DNA of 64,000 nt from Bdellovibrio sp. UBA4095 (GTDB taxonomy: Bacteria; Bdellovibrionota; Bdellovibrionia; Bdellovibrionales; Bdellovibrionaceae): NCBI GenBank assembly GCA_002381805.1, contig DFXZ01000004.1, forward strand, positions 1,260,355-1,324,354, written 5' to 3'. This document shows, one piece after another, positions 42,549 through 50,724 of this stretch. A program made the translations under genes and the position numbers. Under the pieces are notes generated by a model. The model saw nothing but the letters and a program-made list of their open reading frames with translations, did not search any database and was not told where the DNA came from. The stretch's first letter is position 1. Each line of letters opens with the position of its first letter.

Positions 42549-43073
42549 CTAGCCGTAGAATTCGTCATATTTTAGATACCAGTTGTAAAAACGAGTTGCC
42601 GTAAAAGCCTTCCAGAATTTGGTTCCTTTAAAGCGAGCAACAACAGTGGCGCGATATTTTATAATTGCGGCCTTGAATCCGAAATAGGCGAATGGCAAAA
42701 GAAGGAAAGACACAAGCATCGAGCCCATAACGATCGTGTTATTGAATCTCGTCATGGGAACGAATGGTAGATTGTACATTTCCGTGAAAAGCGGCCTTAA
42801 TGTTGGCATTTCGAGCACAAGCTTTCCCAAATGATGGGCTGGTTGGTCGAATAAAAAAGCGACAAATTTAAAGAAGAAGGCGGAGATAAAAGCCGCGCCG
42901 ATCTGCACACGAAAGATAAAGATCACAAAGAAAACTAGCAGAGTTTGAATTGATAGCACCGGAGCGAACCCTAGAATCAGTCCGAGAGAAAGTCCCCAGG
43001 CCAACTGATTGGTTCCATTCTCTGAGTTGAGCAATTTTAGAAAATTAAAAATCTGTTTGAGCAGCGTCGTCAT
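42549..43073 (-). CDS. TIGR03546-type membrane protein
   Basis: This 174-residue protein has several hydrophobic segments (about residues 25-60, 60-80 and 115-140). It carries the phrase QLAWGLSLGLILGFAPVLSIQTLLVFFVIFIFRVQIG typical of TIGR03546, a small relative of DUF2062 proteins. It sits directly before the TIGR03545-type gene, a pairing conserved in other bacteria, so the two likely form one envelope system. The role is unknown. Confidence 0.82.
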   Translation of the reverse strand: MTTLLKQIFNFLKLLNSENGTNQLAWGLSLGLILGFAPVLSIQTLLVFFVIFIFRVQIGAAFISAFFFKFVAFLFDQPAHHLGKLVLEMPTLRPLFTEMYNLPFVPMTRFNNTIVMGSMLVSFLLLPFAYFGFKAAIIKYRATVVARFKGTKFWKAFTATRFYNWYLKYDEFYG

Positions 43074-43210
43074 TTGTTGAATCCTCCGGAACTGATTTTA
43101 ATAAGGATAAATGCGAGGCGGCAAGTAGAAACCCTAAGACTTGAAAGCTCAGTTGTCGTAAAGTGAAAGGGTGGGAATTGACAAAAAGCCTGAAGGAGTT
43201 CGATTTTACT

Positions 43211-44194
43211 ATGAATAGTTGGACCCAGATTTTGAGCGATACAGTGCAGATGGGTGGAAGCCTGGTGTTTATTGCGGACCGAGTGTCGCCGACTCAGGAG
43301 ACTTGTCTTCGAGTCCTCAGCCAAGAGTTGACGGGTAAAATTCCCTATGTCGCTCGTTCGGTCGAGGATCTGGTCAGTGAGAGATTTAAATCTCGAACTG
43401 AAGACTTGATAATTTTTTTTGATGAACAAGTAAATCTGGCTGAAGATTTAAATTCGCTGATGCAAGGTCAACGCTTGTGGATTAAAACACGAGAATCAGC
43501 AGGACGCCCACCCGTTGACTTTATCTGGGAGAGCTTCACCCCAAGTATTTGGTCGGACCTAGTGGAGAAACTGGCTAAGAACTGGGAGCGGCTTCCTGTC
43601 TTGCCTTTTTTTGAGGGCAGTTTTCAAACCCCTGCGCTGTTTTTGGACCGTGACGATGTCATTGTAAAGAACGTTCCCTATAATGGGGACCCAGCGCAAG
43701 TGGAGTTGCTTCCGGGAATTGTTCAGTTGATTCAGAAAGCTCATGACCAAGGCCTTTGGGTGGTCATGGTTAGCAATCAATCCGGTCTGGGGCGAGGCAG
43801 AATTTACTGGCGGGACTATCAAAATGTCCATCAACAAATGCTTCGTTTATTGGCGCAAGAAGGTGCCTGGCTAGATGAGTGTCTGTGGGCTTCCTATATT
43901 GATAATGCGAGCACTCCTGAGGGGCGCCGTCTGGCAAGTTTGCGAAAGCCGCGAAATGGAATGTTTCTGCAAGCGCAGCAAAAGTTAAAAATGAGTCTAG
44001 AAGATTCCATCATGGTTGGGGATAGTGCGAGCGATTTGATAGCTGCAGCGGAAGCAGGCCTGCAACGTCTGTATCTTTACGAGTCTGATAAAAGCGCCGG
44101 GGAAATTACCAAATTGATGGCGTATCAAGGCGAGCATGACGAGTTTATGTTTCAAACAATCTCTAGTTTTCATGAGCTTGCAAAGCTGATCTAA
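43211..44194 (+). CDS. HAD-IIIA (GmhB-like) phosphatase with N-terminal extension
   Basis: This 327-residue protein has a C-terminal HAD-IIIA domain: nucleophile motif FLDRDDVI (Asp146, Asp148), VVMVSNQSGLGRG, RKPRNG (Lys) and MVGDSASDLIAAAEAG. It resembles the heptose-bisphosphate phosphatase GmhB, with an extra Asp in place of the usual Gly after DRD. Residues 1-140 are a separate region with no family I recognise. GTG 43163 is an alternative start, but ATG 43211 with AAGGAG is preferred. It may supply heptose or another sugar for envelope glycans; substrate is inferred only. Confidence 0.82.
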   Translation: MNSWTQILSDTVQMGGSLVFIADRVSPTQETCLRVLSQELTGKIPYVARSVEDLVSERFKSRTEDLIIFFDEQVNLAEDLNSLMQGQRLWIKTRESAGRPPVDFIWESFTPSIWSDLVEKLAKNWERLPVLPFFEGSFQTPALFLDRDDVIVKNVPYNGDPAQVELLPGIVQLIQKAHDQGLWVVMVSNQSGLGRGRIYWRDYQNVHQQMLRLLAQEGAWLDECLWASYIDNASTPEGRRLASLRKPRNGMFLQAQQKLKMSLEDSIMVGDSASDLIAAAEAGLQRLYLYESDKSAGEITKLMAYQGEHDEFMFQTISSFHELAKLI

Positions 44195-44301
44195 TTCGTA
44201 ATGATCCGCGACAATAGTTCATCGCATATTGGATAAGGCTGAATTAGATCTCTTCAAGGCATTACGTTGGCTGATCTTTTGAAGAAATCAGCCCGACTCT
44301 G

Positions 44302-45306
44302 CTAGAGATCTGAATCCAAGTTTTCAATTTTAGAGATTTTTGGATGATCTTTTTTACGAAGATAAAAGAAGGCCCCAAGTAGGCTCACGATGAACATACC
44401 AACTTGATAGGCCGTGATAGTCGTTGGGCCGACCTCAGTGGTTTCTCCAATGTAAAGATTAAACAGGAAATAAAAAGCGGCCTGACCGACGCCGACTCCA
44501 GCTGGTGAAATGGGGATAGCAGTTGCCATAAAGCCCAGGGGCGCGACAAGAAAATAGGTTGTTACTGGAATATCAGGGAAGCCGGCAGCGGTTCCAGCAA
44601 GAACTAGGAACATGATCGCGCACACCTGCGAAAGTAAACTAAGGCCGATGACTTTGACGAAACTCATGGGGTTCTTGCCATACAAATGCATGCTCTCATA
44701 AAGCTTAGTCAGCTTTGCGGAGAGTGGTAACTTTTTAAGGACCGAGCTTAGTGCTCCTGAGTTATAAACTTTGCCAGAAAAGACTAGCGCGAGTCCCAAT
44801 ACTGCGGAGATGAAAAAAGCACAGACGAAATAGAAAAGTGTCAGAAGGGTCGGGATCTTTACGATATGGTTGAAGTCATAAAGCATAACAAGAAGCGCCA
44901 ACAGCACCATGGCAAGCAGGCCTAGGATCCGATCCAAGAGAACGCTGGTGATGGCTATTACTTTAGAGCCGTGGAGTTCTCGACTGAAGTAAAATGCTTT
45001 TACAACGTCACCACCGACTCCGCCAGGCATCGCAAAATTAAAAAAGATCCCTATGAGTGACAATTTGAAAATGGGCCAAGGCTTGGATTTCTCGCCCTGA
45101 GAGTTGATCAGCACCCGCCATCTTTCGCTGGCAAGAAATAGATTCAGAGTAATCAAAAGAAGGGCTAACGCAGCAGTTCCCGGCGAAAGGAGATTCTTGA
45201 GAGAAGCAAAATTCAATTTTCCAGATTGAACAAGCCAATAGATAATACCGGCCGCAAAAAGGAGCTTAAGAGACTGAACCAGTATTTTGCGAGTGTGCTT
45301 AACCAT
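44302..45306 (-). CDS. LPG-synthase-type transmembrane protein (YbhN/AglD-like)
   Basis: This 334-residue protein has about eight hydrophobic helices and the family phrases FNFAMPGGVGGDVVKAFYFSRE (about residues 92-112) and PISPAGVGVGQAAFYFL. The phrases match the UPF0104/lysylphosphatidylglycerol-synthase transmembrane family, which is linked to lipid or glycolipid flipping. The soluble synthase domain is absent. It precedes a DegT-family aminotransferase on the same strand, separated by 61 bases, and lies beside ManC, which suggests a surface-glycan role. Confidence 0.85.
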   Translation of the reverse strand: MVKHTRKILVQSLKLLFAAGIIYWLVQSGKLNFASLKNLLSPGTAALALLLITLNLFLASERWRVLINSQGEKSKPWPIFKLSLIGIFFNFAMPGGVGGDVVKAFYFSRELHGSKVIAITSVLLDRILGLLAMVLLALLVMLYDFNHIVKIPTLLTLFYFVCAFFISAVLGLALVFSGKVYNSGALSSVLKKLPLSAKLTKLYESMHLYGKNPMSFVKVIGLSLLSQVCAIMFLVLAGTAAGFPDIPVTTYFLVAPLGFMATAIPISPAGVGVGQAAFYFLFNLYIGETTEVGPTTITAYQVGMFIVSLLGAFFYLRKKDHPKISKIENLDSDL

Positions 45307-45367
45307 GGTTCAGTCATACTTGATATTTTATTGGAACTCCACAAAATTAAGAGCAAATCTCTGGGAT

Positions 45368-46486
45368 CTAGAAGCTCTTTTTCACAACATCGACCACGTA
45401 TTGAAGTTCCTCGGGCTTAATGAAAGCGAAGCAAGGTAAATTCAAAACCGCTTGAGAGATGTAGTGAGCATTTCCATTATCAATTTTACCTGCGAGATAC
45501 TCGGCGCTTCCAGATTGTTTGCTCATGGCTCCTGGATAAATAGTGCCAAAACCAATATTGGCTTTCTTAAGGTTTTCAATCAACGCGGGTCGAAGCTGAG
45601 GATCGATCATGCCGACAGAGCAGTAACCGTTCTCGTGGACGCCTTGAGCTGCACGAACTGGTTTGAATGGCAGTCCTTGCAAAGACTCTTCATAGAATGT
45701 CACAGCACTTCTACGGCTCTCAATGCGAGCATCGATGTGCTTCAGTGACATGCTTAAGAATAAACTTTCATAAGCTCCAATGCGCGAATTCCAACCCACC
45801 ATACCGTGGGAATAGTGATCGGTTCTGCCGTGATTGATCAGGGTGCGGCAGTTTTTTGCGTACTCCTCATTCGAGGTGAAGATCGCGCCAGCATCTCCCG
45901 AGGCGCCAAGAACTTTTGCTGGGTAAAAACTTGTGGTTGAAATAAGCGCGGATCCTAAAACGGATTGTCCGTGGATCTCTGTGCCAAAGCATTGAGCGCC
46001 GTCTTCGATAAGGACGACTCCTGCTTCTTGTGCGAATTTGCGAATCTCTAAAGTCTCTGGAGTGGCCCATCCGTATAAATGCACCATGACGGCAGCAGTG
46101 GGTTTAAAATCTTCGACAGCTTTTTTAAAAGTTGCCAAATCCCAATGGCAAGCGTTGCGATTAACATCGACAGTTACTGGATTAGCGCCGACGTTGACGA
46201 CGGCCTCGAAAGTTGCCCAGAAGGTCATGTCTGGGACTAAAACTTTATCGTTCTTTTTTACGCCTACTGCGCGCAAGGCAATTTGAATTGCATCTGTTCC
46301 GTTGGCACAGCCAATCGCGAATTTTGATTTGGTGTAGGTTGCCAACTGAGCTTCCAATTCACCAACAATGGGTCCACCCACGAACTGAGTTTTATCGAAA
46401 AGGGAAGCGACACCATCTAAAAATTGTTCGCGAAATCCAGGCTCAAAGCGATTTAAGGTAATAAAGGGAACTTGTTGAATACTCAT
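45368..46486 (-). CDS. DegT/DnrJ/EryC1/StrS family aminotransferase
   Basis: This 372-residue PLP enzyme transaminates nucleotide-linked keto-sugars for surface glycans or rare sugars. The PLP aspartate is in LIEDGAQCFG (Asp162) and the Schiff-base lysine in FYPAKVLGASGDAG (Lys191). GCANGTDAIQIALRA binds the cofactor phosphate region. ATG 46498 is four codons upstream, but 46486 starts MSIQQVPF with GGATGAGAG upstream and is chosen. It diverges from manC across a 277-base spacer, so both may supply one sugar pathway; substrate is unknown. Confidence 0.9.
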   Translation of the reverse strand: MSIQQVPFITLNRFEPGFREQFLDGVASLFDKTQFVGGPIVGELEAQLATYTKSKFAIGCANGTDAIQIALRAVGVKKNDKVLVPDMTFWATFEAVVNVGANPVTVDVNRNACHWDLATFKKAVEDFKPTAAVMVHLYGWATPETLEIRKFAQEAGVVLIEDGAQCFGTEIHGQSVLGSALISTTSFYPAKVLGASGDAGAIFTSNEEYAKNCRTLINHGRTDHYSHGMVGWNSRIGAYESLFLSMSLKHIDARIESRRSAVTFYEESLQGLPFKPVRAAQGVHENGYCSVGMIDPQLRPALIENLKKANIGFGTIYPGAMSKQSGSAEYLAGKIDNGNAHYISQAVLNLPCFAFIKPEELQYVVDVVKKSF

Positions 46487-46509
46487 ATAATCTCTCATCC
46501 AAAGTTAAT

Positions 46510-46539
46510 GCTGACCCCACAATTTTCTATTAGGTCAGC
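46510..46539. other. 7-bp inverted repeat upstream of the aminotransferase gene
   Basis: GCTGACC (46510-46516) and GGTCAGC (46533-46539) flank a 16-base AT-rich centre in the 5' region of the minus-strand aminotransferase gene. It may be a leader hairpin or a regulator site. Confidence 0.35.
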
Positions 46540-46678
46540 GGATTTTGCAATCACTCCTTGATAGCAGAAAATCTCTGAAATCGGCAAAGGATGTGGCTAA
46601 GGGTCGAGAGATATTGGACCAGTGTTGTGAAATCGACACGCTCAAGTGTTTACAAAAAGACTCAGTTTGCCTCGCCAT

Positions 46679-46709
46679 TTGACCAATTGAGCCAATGTGT
46701 GACTATAAT
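46679..46709 (+). promoter_or_regulatory. Likely promoter of manC
   Basis: TTGACC (46679-46684) and a perfect TATAAT (46704-46709) are separated by 19 bases, longer than the usual 17. They lie 54 bases before the manC start. The long spacer may mean activator dependence, as in MerR-type promoters, but no clear palindrome fills the spacer. Confidence 0.55.
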
Positions 46710-46763
46710 TACGCAGTCAAAGCGGACTGTGGTATTTATTCTGTTTTAGTTCGGAGGTAGATT

Positions 46764-48137
46764 TTGATTCCAGTAATTTTATCCGGTGGTAGTGGCACTC
46801 GCTTATGGCCGGTCTCGCGGCAGCAGATGCCAAAGCAGTTCTGCGAAATTTTCAGCGAACCGTTGCAAACGCTCACTCTAAAACGTTGCTTGCGCTTGGG
46901 GCAACCGTGGATTGTGACTTCGAAAGCACTTGAAACATTGACCGAACTTAACCTGAAACAAAATACTGCACAGGCTGTCGTTGTTTACGAACCTTTTGGT
47001 AAGAATACAGCGCCAGCAATCGCGGCGCTCTGCCACTTGTTGCTTCTCGAAAATAAGTCAGATGAGATCGTTGGTATTTTCCCATCGGATCATCTTATAA
47101 CCGATGAAAAAACTTTTTCCGAAGTTGTCGATTTTGCCTGTTCTGTAGCTCAGGAAAATAAGGTCGTCACTTTAGGTATCACGCCTTCCTATCCAGAGAC
47201 CGGATATGGATATATTCAAACTAAAGCTGTTAGTCACAAAGAACAAGGTTATCTGAAAGCTTATTCTGTCGTAAAATTTCATGAAAAGCCTGACATTGAA
47301 AAAGCCAAAGAGTTCATGGCTCAAGGAAGCTTCAGCTGGAACGCCGGCATCTTTGTATTCAAGGTTTCCCATATGGCAGGGTTATTTAAGAAACATCAGC
47401 CAGAACTTTGGCAGCAAATAGCTCAACTTCGAGCTGACAAAAGCAACCTCGAGGAAGTCTATCATCAAGTGAAGAGTATCTCCGTTGACTATGCGATTAT
47501 GGAAAAGCTGACGGGTGATGAGTTGACCTGCGTTCCGGCGGAGTTTGGTTGGAACGATGTAGGATCGTGGGATGCGGTTGCTGGCTTGCTAAAAAGCCAT
47601 GAGATGGCCAATATTAAGAGCTCTGGAAACTTTGCTTTTGGCGATGCTGGGAAACATTACTCTGCGGTTGGTGTGGATGATGTTATTGTCGTCGACACCA
47701 AAGACGCTTTGATGCTGGTCAAAAAAGGACAGTCTCAAGATGTTCGCCACGTAGTTGAGTTGTTGAATCAGCAAAAGTCTAAGTTGGTAAAAGAGCATCC
47801 TTTTGAGTACCGACCTTGGGGCTACTTCGAAATTCTGAAGGACACGGATCACTTCAAATCTAAAGTCATTCGCGTGAATCCTCATTCTCAGATATCCTAT
47901 CAATCCCACTCGAAAAGAGAAGAGCATTGGACAATCACTCGCGGCGCTGGCGAGGTTGTTTTGAATGATGAAGTCATCCCAGTGAAGGCGGGTAGTCATA
48001 TTCATATTCCACTGGGTGCAAAACACCGCATCCGCAACAACACTGATCAAATGTTAGAGTTCGTTGAGGTTCAGTTGGGCTCTTATTTTGGCGAAGACGA
48101 TATCGTTCGTTACCAAGACGACTATAAGCGTAATTAA
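46764..48137 (+). CDS. manC: Mannose-1-phosphate guanylyltransferase / mannose-6-phosphate isomerase
   Basis: This 457-residue bifunctional-type enzyme makes GDP-mannose for surface polysaccharides. The nucleotidyltransferase domain starts with VILSGGSGTRLWPVSRQQMPKQF and has FGKNTAPAIAAL and FPSDHLI. The C-terminal cupin (about residues 350-457) has RPWGYFEILKD, EEHWTITRGAGEVVL and VEVQLGSYFGEDDIVRYQDDY, typical of type II mannose-6-phosphate isomerase. The start is TTG with a CGGAGG Shine-Dalgarno. Whether both activities are present needs biochemical proof; the fusion is usual for XanB/AlgA/ManC. Confidence 0.95.
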   Translation: MIPVILSGGSGTRLWPVSRQQMPKQFCEIFSEPLQTLTLKRCLRLGQPWIVTSKALETLTELNLKQNTAQAVVVYEPFGKNTAPAIAALCHLLLLENKSDEIVGIFPSDHLITDEKTFSEVVDFACSVAQENKVVTLGITPSYPETGYGYIQTKAVSHKEQGYLKAYSVVKFHEKPDIEKAKEFMAQGSFSWNAGIFVFKVSHMAGLFKKHQPELWQQIAQLRADKSNLEEVYHQVKSISVDYAIMEKLTGDELTCVPAEFGWNDVGSWDAVAGLLKSHEMANIKSSGNFAFGDAGKHYSAVGVDDVIVVDTKDALMLVKKGQSQDVRHVVELLNQQKSKLVKEHPFEYRPWGYFEILKDTDHFKSKVIRVNPHSQISYQSHSKREEHWTITRGAGEVVLNDEVIPVKAGSHIHIPLGAKHRIRNNTDQMLEFVEVQLGSYFGEDDIVRYQDDYKRN

Positions 48138-48158
48138 ATCCCCGAACTGTTAAGATGG

Positions 48159-48184
48159 CCCGTGCCCGCTCAAGCGGGAACGGG
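48159..48184. other. GC-rich interrupted hairpin between manC and the L,D-transpeptidase gene
   Basis: CCCG-TG-CCCGC and GCGGG-AA-CGGG pair around a TCAA loop with a two-base internal loop. It lies between two convergent genes, and no T-run follows on either strand. Confidence 0.5.
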
Positions 48185-48194
48185 GAGGCCTGTA

Positions 48195-49019
48195 TCAGTC
48201 CAGCAGATTTGATTGCTCCGGCAGTACAGGCAGTGGCGGGCCTATCTTATTGTCTTTCAGAACTGGGACGGGGATATCATCTGGCACATTGTCATCTGCA
48301 GCCTGAAGAATTGGTTGAGTCAGTTCTTTCCTGTCCAGTTCTTCGTGATAGGCATAGATCAGTCCGCCGTCTTGCAGAAGTTTGATGATTTGATCCATGA
48401 CATCCTGAGAAACCGCAGGGCACCCCCAGCTTCGTCCAAGGCGACCGCTGGTCTTAATGAAATCTTCGGAGACATACGAAGCGGCGTGCATGACAATGTT
48501 GCGTTCTGCAGCCTGGTCATTAAAAGGGTCTAAACCGTAGAGGTTTAAAGTTTCGCCGTGCTGGCCCCAGTAGGTGTTGCCGACCAAGTAAAATCCCAGC
48601 GAACTCATTAGCGAGCCTTCCTCGTTGGAAAACTTTGTGGCAATGTCGGAACCAGAGCCTTTGCCGTGGGCAACGAGATGTCTTGAGACGGTTCCTTTTT
48701 TTAGATTCAGTATGTAGAGTCTTTTTTCTTTAGATGGCTTCGTATAATCAATTATTGCAAGATGATCTTTATTGATTTTAAGAGCTCGGGTGCCCATCTG
48801 CGATCGTTTGAAAGTACGGATCTTGGCCTTCACTTTGATATGTTTGTTCCGGTGAAGGTTTAAGAACTGAAAACTTCTTTTCAGAGCAGGCTCTGGCACA
48901 CCCTCTTTTAGAAAAATATCGTACAAGCGTGATTCGTGAATTTTGGATTTAAATAAATCTTCAGCAAAAACAGGCAGACTCGTCATAACGACAACTATAA
49001 ATGTAAGAGCCTGCCTCAT
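48195..49019 (-). CDS. Exported L,D-transpeptidase-type protein (YkuD_2-like)
   Basis: This 274-residue protein has a signal peptide (cleavage near VFA-ED, residue 19). The catalytic region has AHGKGSGSD, VMHAASYVSED and GRSWGCPAVS with the putative nucleophile Cys200, matching the murein L,D-transpeptidase catalytic family. It would act on peptidoglycan in the periplasm, or on prey wall if secreted; the latter is speculative. A Pro/Asp-rich tail of about 45 residues follows the domain. The gene converges with manC and follows the acyl-CoA dehydrogenase gene by 26 bases. Confidence 0.88.
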   Translation of the reverse strand: MRQALTFIVVVMTSLPVFAEDLFKSKIHESRLYDIFLKEGVPEPALKRSFQFLNLHRNKHIKVKAKIRTFKRSQMGTRALKINKDHLAIIDYTKPSKEKRLYILNLKKGTVSRHLVAHGKGSGSDIATKFSNEEGSLMSSLGFYLVGNTYWGQHGETLNLYGLDPFNDQAAERNIVMHAASYVSEDFIKTSGRLGRSWGCPAVSQDVMDQIIKLLQDGGLIYAYHEELDRKELTQPILQAADDNVPDDIPVPVLKDNKIGPPLPVLPEQSNLLD

Positions 49020-49045
49020 AAAATAACTTCCTCTTAAAGAGTCGA

Positions 49046-50596
49046 CTAAAGGGAATACTCAGCGATGACGCTTTCGCTGACCAAGTCGCCAATGAGGAAG
49101 GCGAGCTGGCGAGCGTGGGTTTCCCAAAGCACAACATCATCTTTCGGCAAAGAGGACAAAAGTTTTTGCAGCTGTTTGTTTTTTTCCACAAAGCTGGGGA
49201 CTGCATTTTTGGCTGCAGCACTCTGGCTAAGGTATTCGGCGACGACAGGCAAAGCTTGCTCGCGTTGGAACGCTCGGAGCATATCCAGCGAGAGCACATT
49301 GGTTGTGCCCTCCCAGATGGAAAACACTTGTCCGTCACGCAGCAGTCGAGGCAAGCCGGTGTCTTCAACATAACCAGCTCCTCCAAAAATTTCGACCACT
49401 TCACTGGAAATCGTGAGTGCCTTTTTTCCAGTATAGAGCTTTACGATAGGAGTCAGTGTTCGTAAAAGAACTCTCTCTGTGGCAGAGATTTCGCCGACTT
49501 CATCTTTACCCAGCAAGAGAGCGACAAAGAACGAAAGTGCGAAGCAACGGCGGAAGTCTTCTTCAAGGTCATTAAGGGTCGCTCGGTGCAAAGGGTGGTC
49601 AATTAGCTTTTTCCCGAATGCCTCGCGCTTGCGAGAAAAATCTTGGGCTAGATCGAGAGCACGTCGCATATGTCCTACGGCGCAGATAGAATTATAGATA
49701 CGCGTGATATTCAATACATTAGCGATCTTCTTTATTCCGTCACCCGGGCCTCCAACAAGCTGTGCCGGAGTCCCGTTAAGGCTAAGCTCTGCCGTTGGAA
49801 GGGCTTTTGTACCGAGCTTATCTTTCAGGCGATGGATTTCGATGTTATTGAGCTGACCTTTGTTGTTGCGCAACTCCAGGTAAAACAGGCTGAGTCCTTT
49901 TGATCCCACTTCGGCTCCCTCGGGGCGAGCCAAAGTTAATGCCATTTGCGAAGTAGTTGCCGAGGTGAACCATTTCACTCCATGGAGCTCATGAGTCGCA
50001 GCAAAAGGATATTGACCCGAGTGCTTGAAAGCGTCAGTGGCTGTCCCGCTCACATCGGAGCCGCCCGATCTTTCGGTCATCCATTGGCCAGCGGTCCAAA
50101 AGGTTTTGGGATCGCGCGACAGGAGGTGTGGTAGAGCTCGTTCTTTCAGGGCTTGGTCCCCGAAGAGTTCGATAGCTCGTGCCGCTCCGTCAGTCATGGC
50201 CAGGGGGCAGGAAAAAATTGCAGAGCTGGGCGAGTAAAGGTAAAGCAAAGCCATCTGATAGACTCGGGAATAAGGTCCGTACTTTCTCTCATAAGCAGTC
50301 GCTACGATACCCTCTTCGGCTGCGACTTTCTCAAGTTCCTTCCAGCCTTGAGAAGTTCTAATCTCGTCAATACGCCGCCCCCAGGGATCAAAGGGTACAT
50401 GTTGAGGCTGCTGTGCTTCTGCCTCTGCGGCCCACGTCAGCATATCTGTAACGGCTCGTTGGCCTAGGTGCTTAAGGTGGGGTAAAGCGACTTTTTGGCA
50501 CTCTTCGGGGAGTGCCTTTTTTAAGAATTTCTGAAGTACCTGATCTGAATCGAATGTATTTTGTAGGCCGGGGCCTTCTTGATAAAAATTTTTCAT
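49046..50596 (-). CDS. AidB-type acyl-CoA dehydrogenase family protein
   Basis: This 516-residue flavoprotein-type enzyme has the AidB-like order: an N-terminal region with LPHLLSRDPKTFWTAGQWMTERSGGSDVSGT (substrate/FAD segment, about residues 152-182). HRLKDKLGTKALPTAEL follows, then C-terminal helices with VEIFGGAGYVEDTGLPRLLRDGQVFSIWEGTTNV. AidB in E. coli is linked to alkylation-stress protection; true acyl-CoA activity is uncertain here. It lies 26 bases upstream of the L,D-transpeptidase gene, so the two may share a transcript. Confidence 0.88.
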   Translation of the reverse strand: MKNFYQEGPGLQNTFDSDQVLQKFLKKALPEECQKVALPHLKHLGQRAVTDMLTWAAEAEAQQPQHVPFDPWGRRIDEIRTSQGWKELEKVAAEEGIVATAYERKYGPYSRVYQMALLYLYSPSSAIFSCPLAMTDGAARAIELFGDQALKERALPHLLSRDPKTFWTAGQWMTERSGGSDVSGTATDAFKHSGQYPFAATHELHGVKWFTSATTSQMALTLARPEGAEVGSKGLSLFYLELRNNKGQLNNIEIHRLKDKLGTKALPTAELSLNGTPAQLVGGPGDGIKKIANVLNITRIYNSICAVGHMRRALDLAQDFSRKREAFGKKLIDHPLHRATLNDLEEDFRRCFALSFFVALLLGKDEVGEISATERVLLRTLTPIVKLYTGKKALTISSEVVEIFGGAGYVEDTGLPRLLRDGQVFSIWEGTTNVLSLDMLRAFQREQALPVVAEYLSQSAAAKNAVPSFVEKNKQLQKLLSSLPKDDVVLWETHARQLAFLIGDLVSESVIAEYSL

Positions 50597-50669
50597 ACCT
50601 CAAGTTTAGGGCTGTCAGAGGAGAACAACAAGAAGTTGTGAGATGACCAGTCCTTTTTCTAAAAAAATA

Positions 50670-50697
50670 TTGCTGTTCTGTAAGTATGTATTATAAG
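50670..50697 (+). promoter_or_regulatory. Possible promoter of the trypsin-like protease gene
   Basis: TTGCTG (50670-50675) and TATAAG (50692-50697) with a 16-base spacer would start transcription near 50704, downstream of the first in-frame ATG. This supports the later TTG start of the protease. Confidence 0.4.
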
Positions 50698-50724
50698 TGC
50701 CCCTCGTACCTAGGGGGGCTCTTG

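Noticed and set aside
43178..43212. TTGACA at 43178 as a promoter of the HAD gene
   Set aside because: The matching -10 would fall on the start codon, leaving no leader for the AAGGAG ribosome site.
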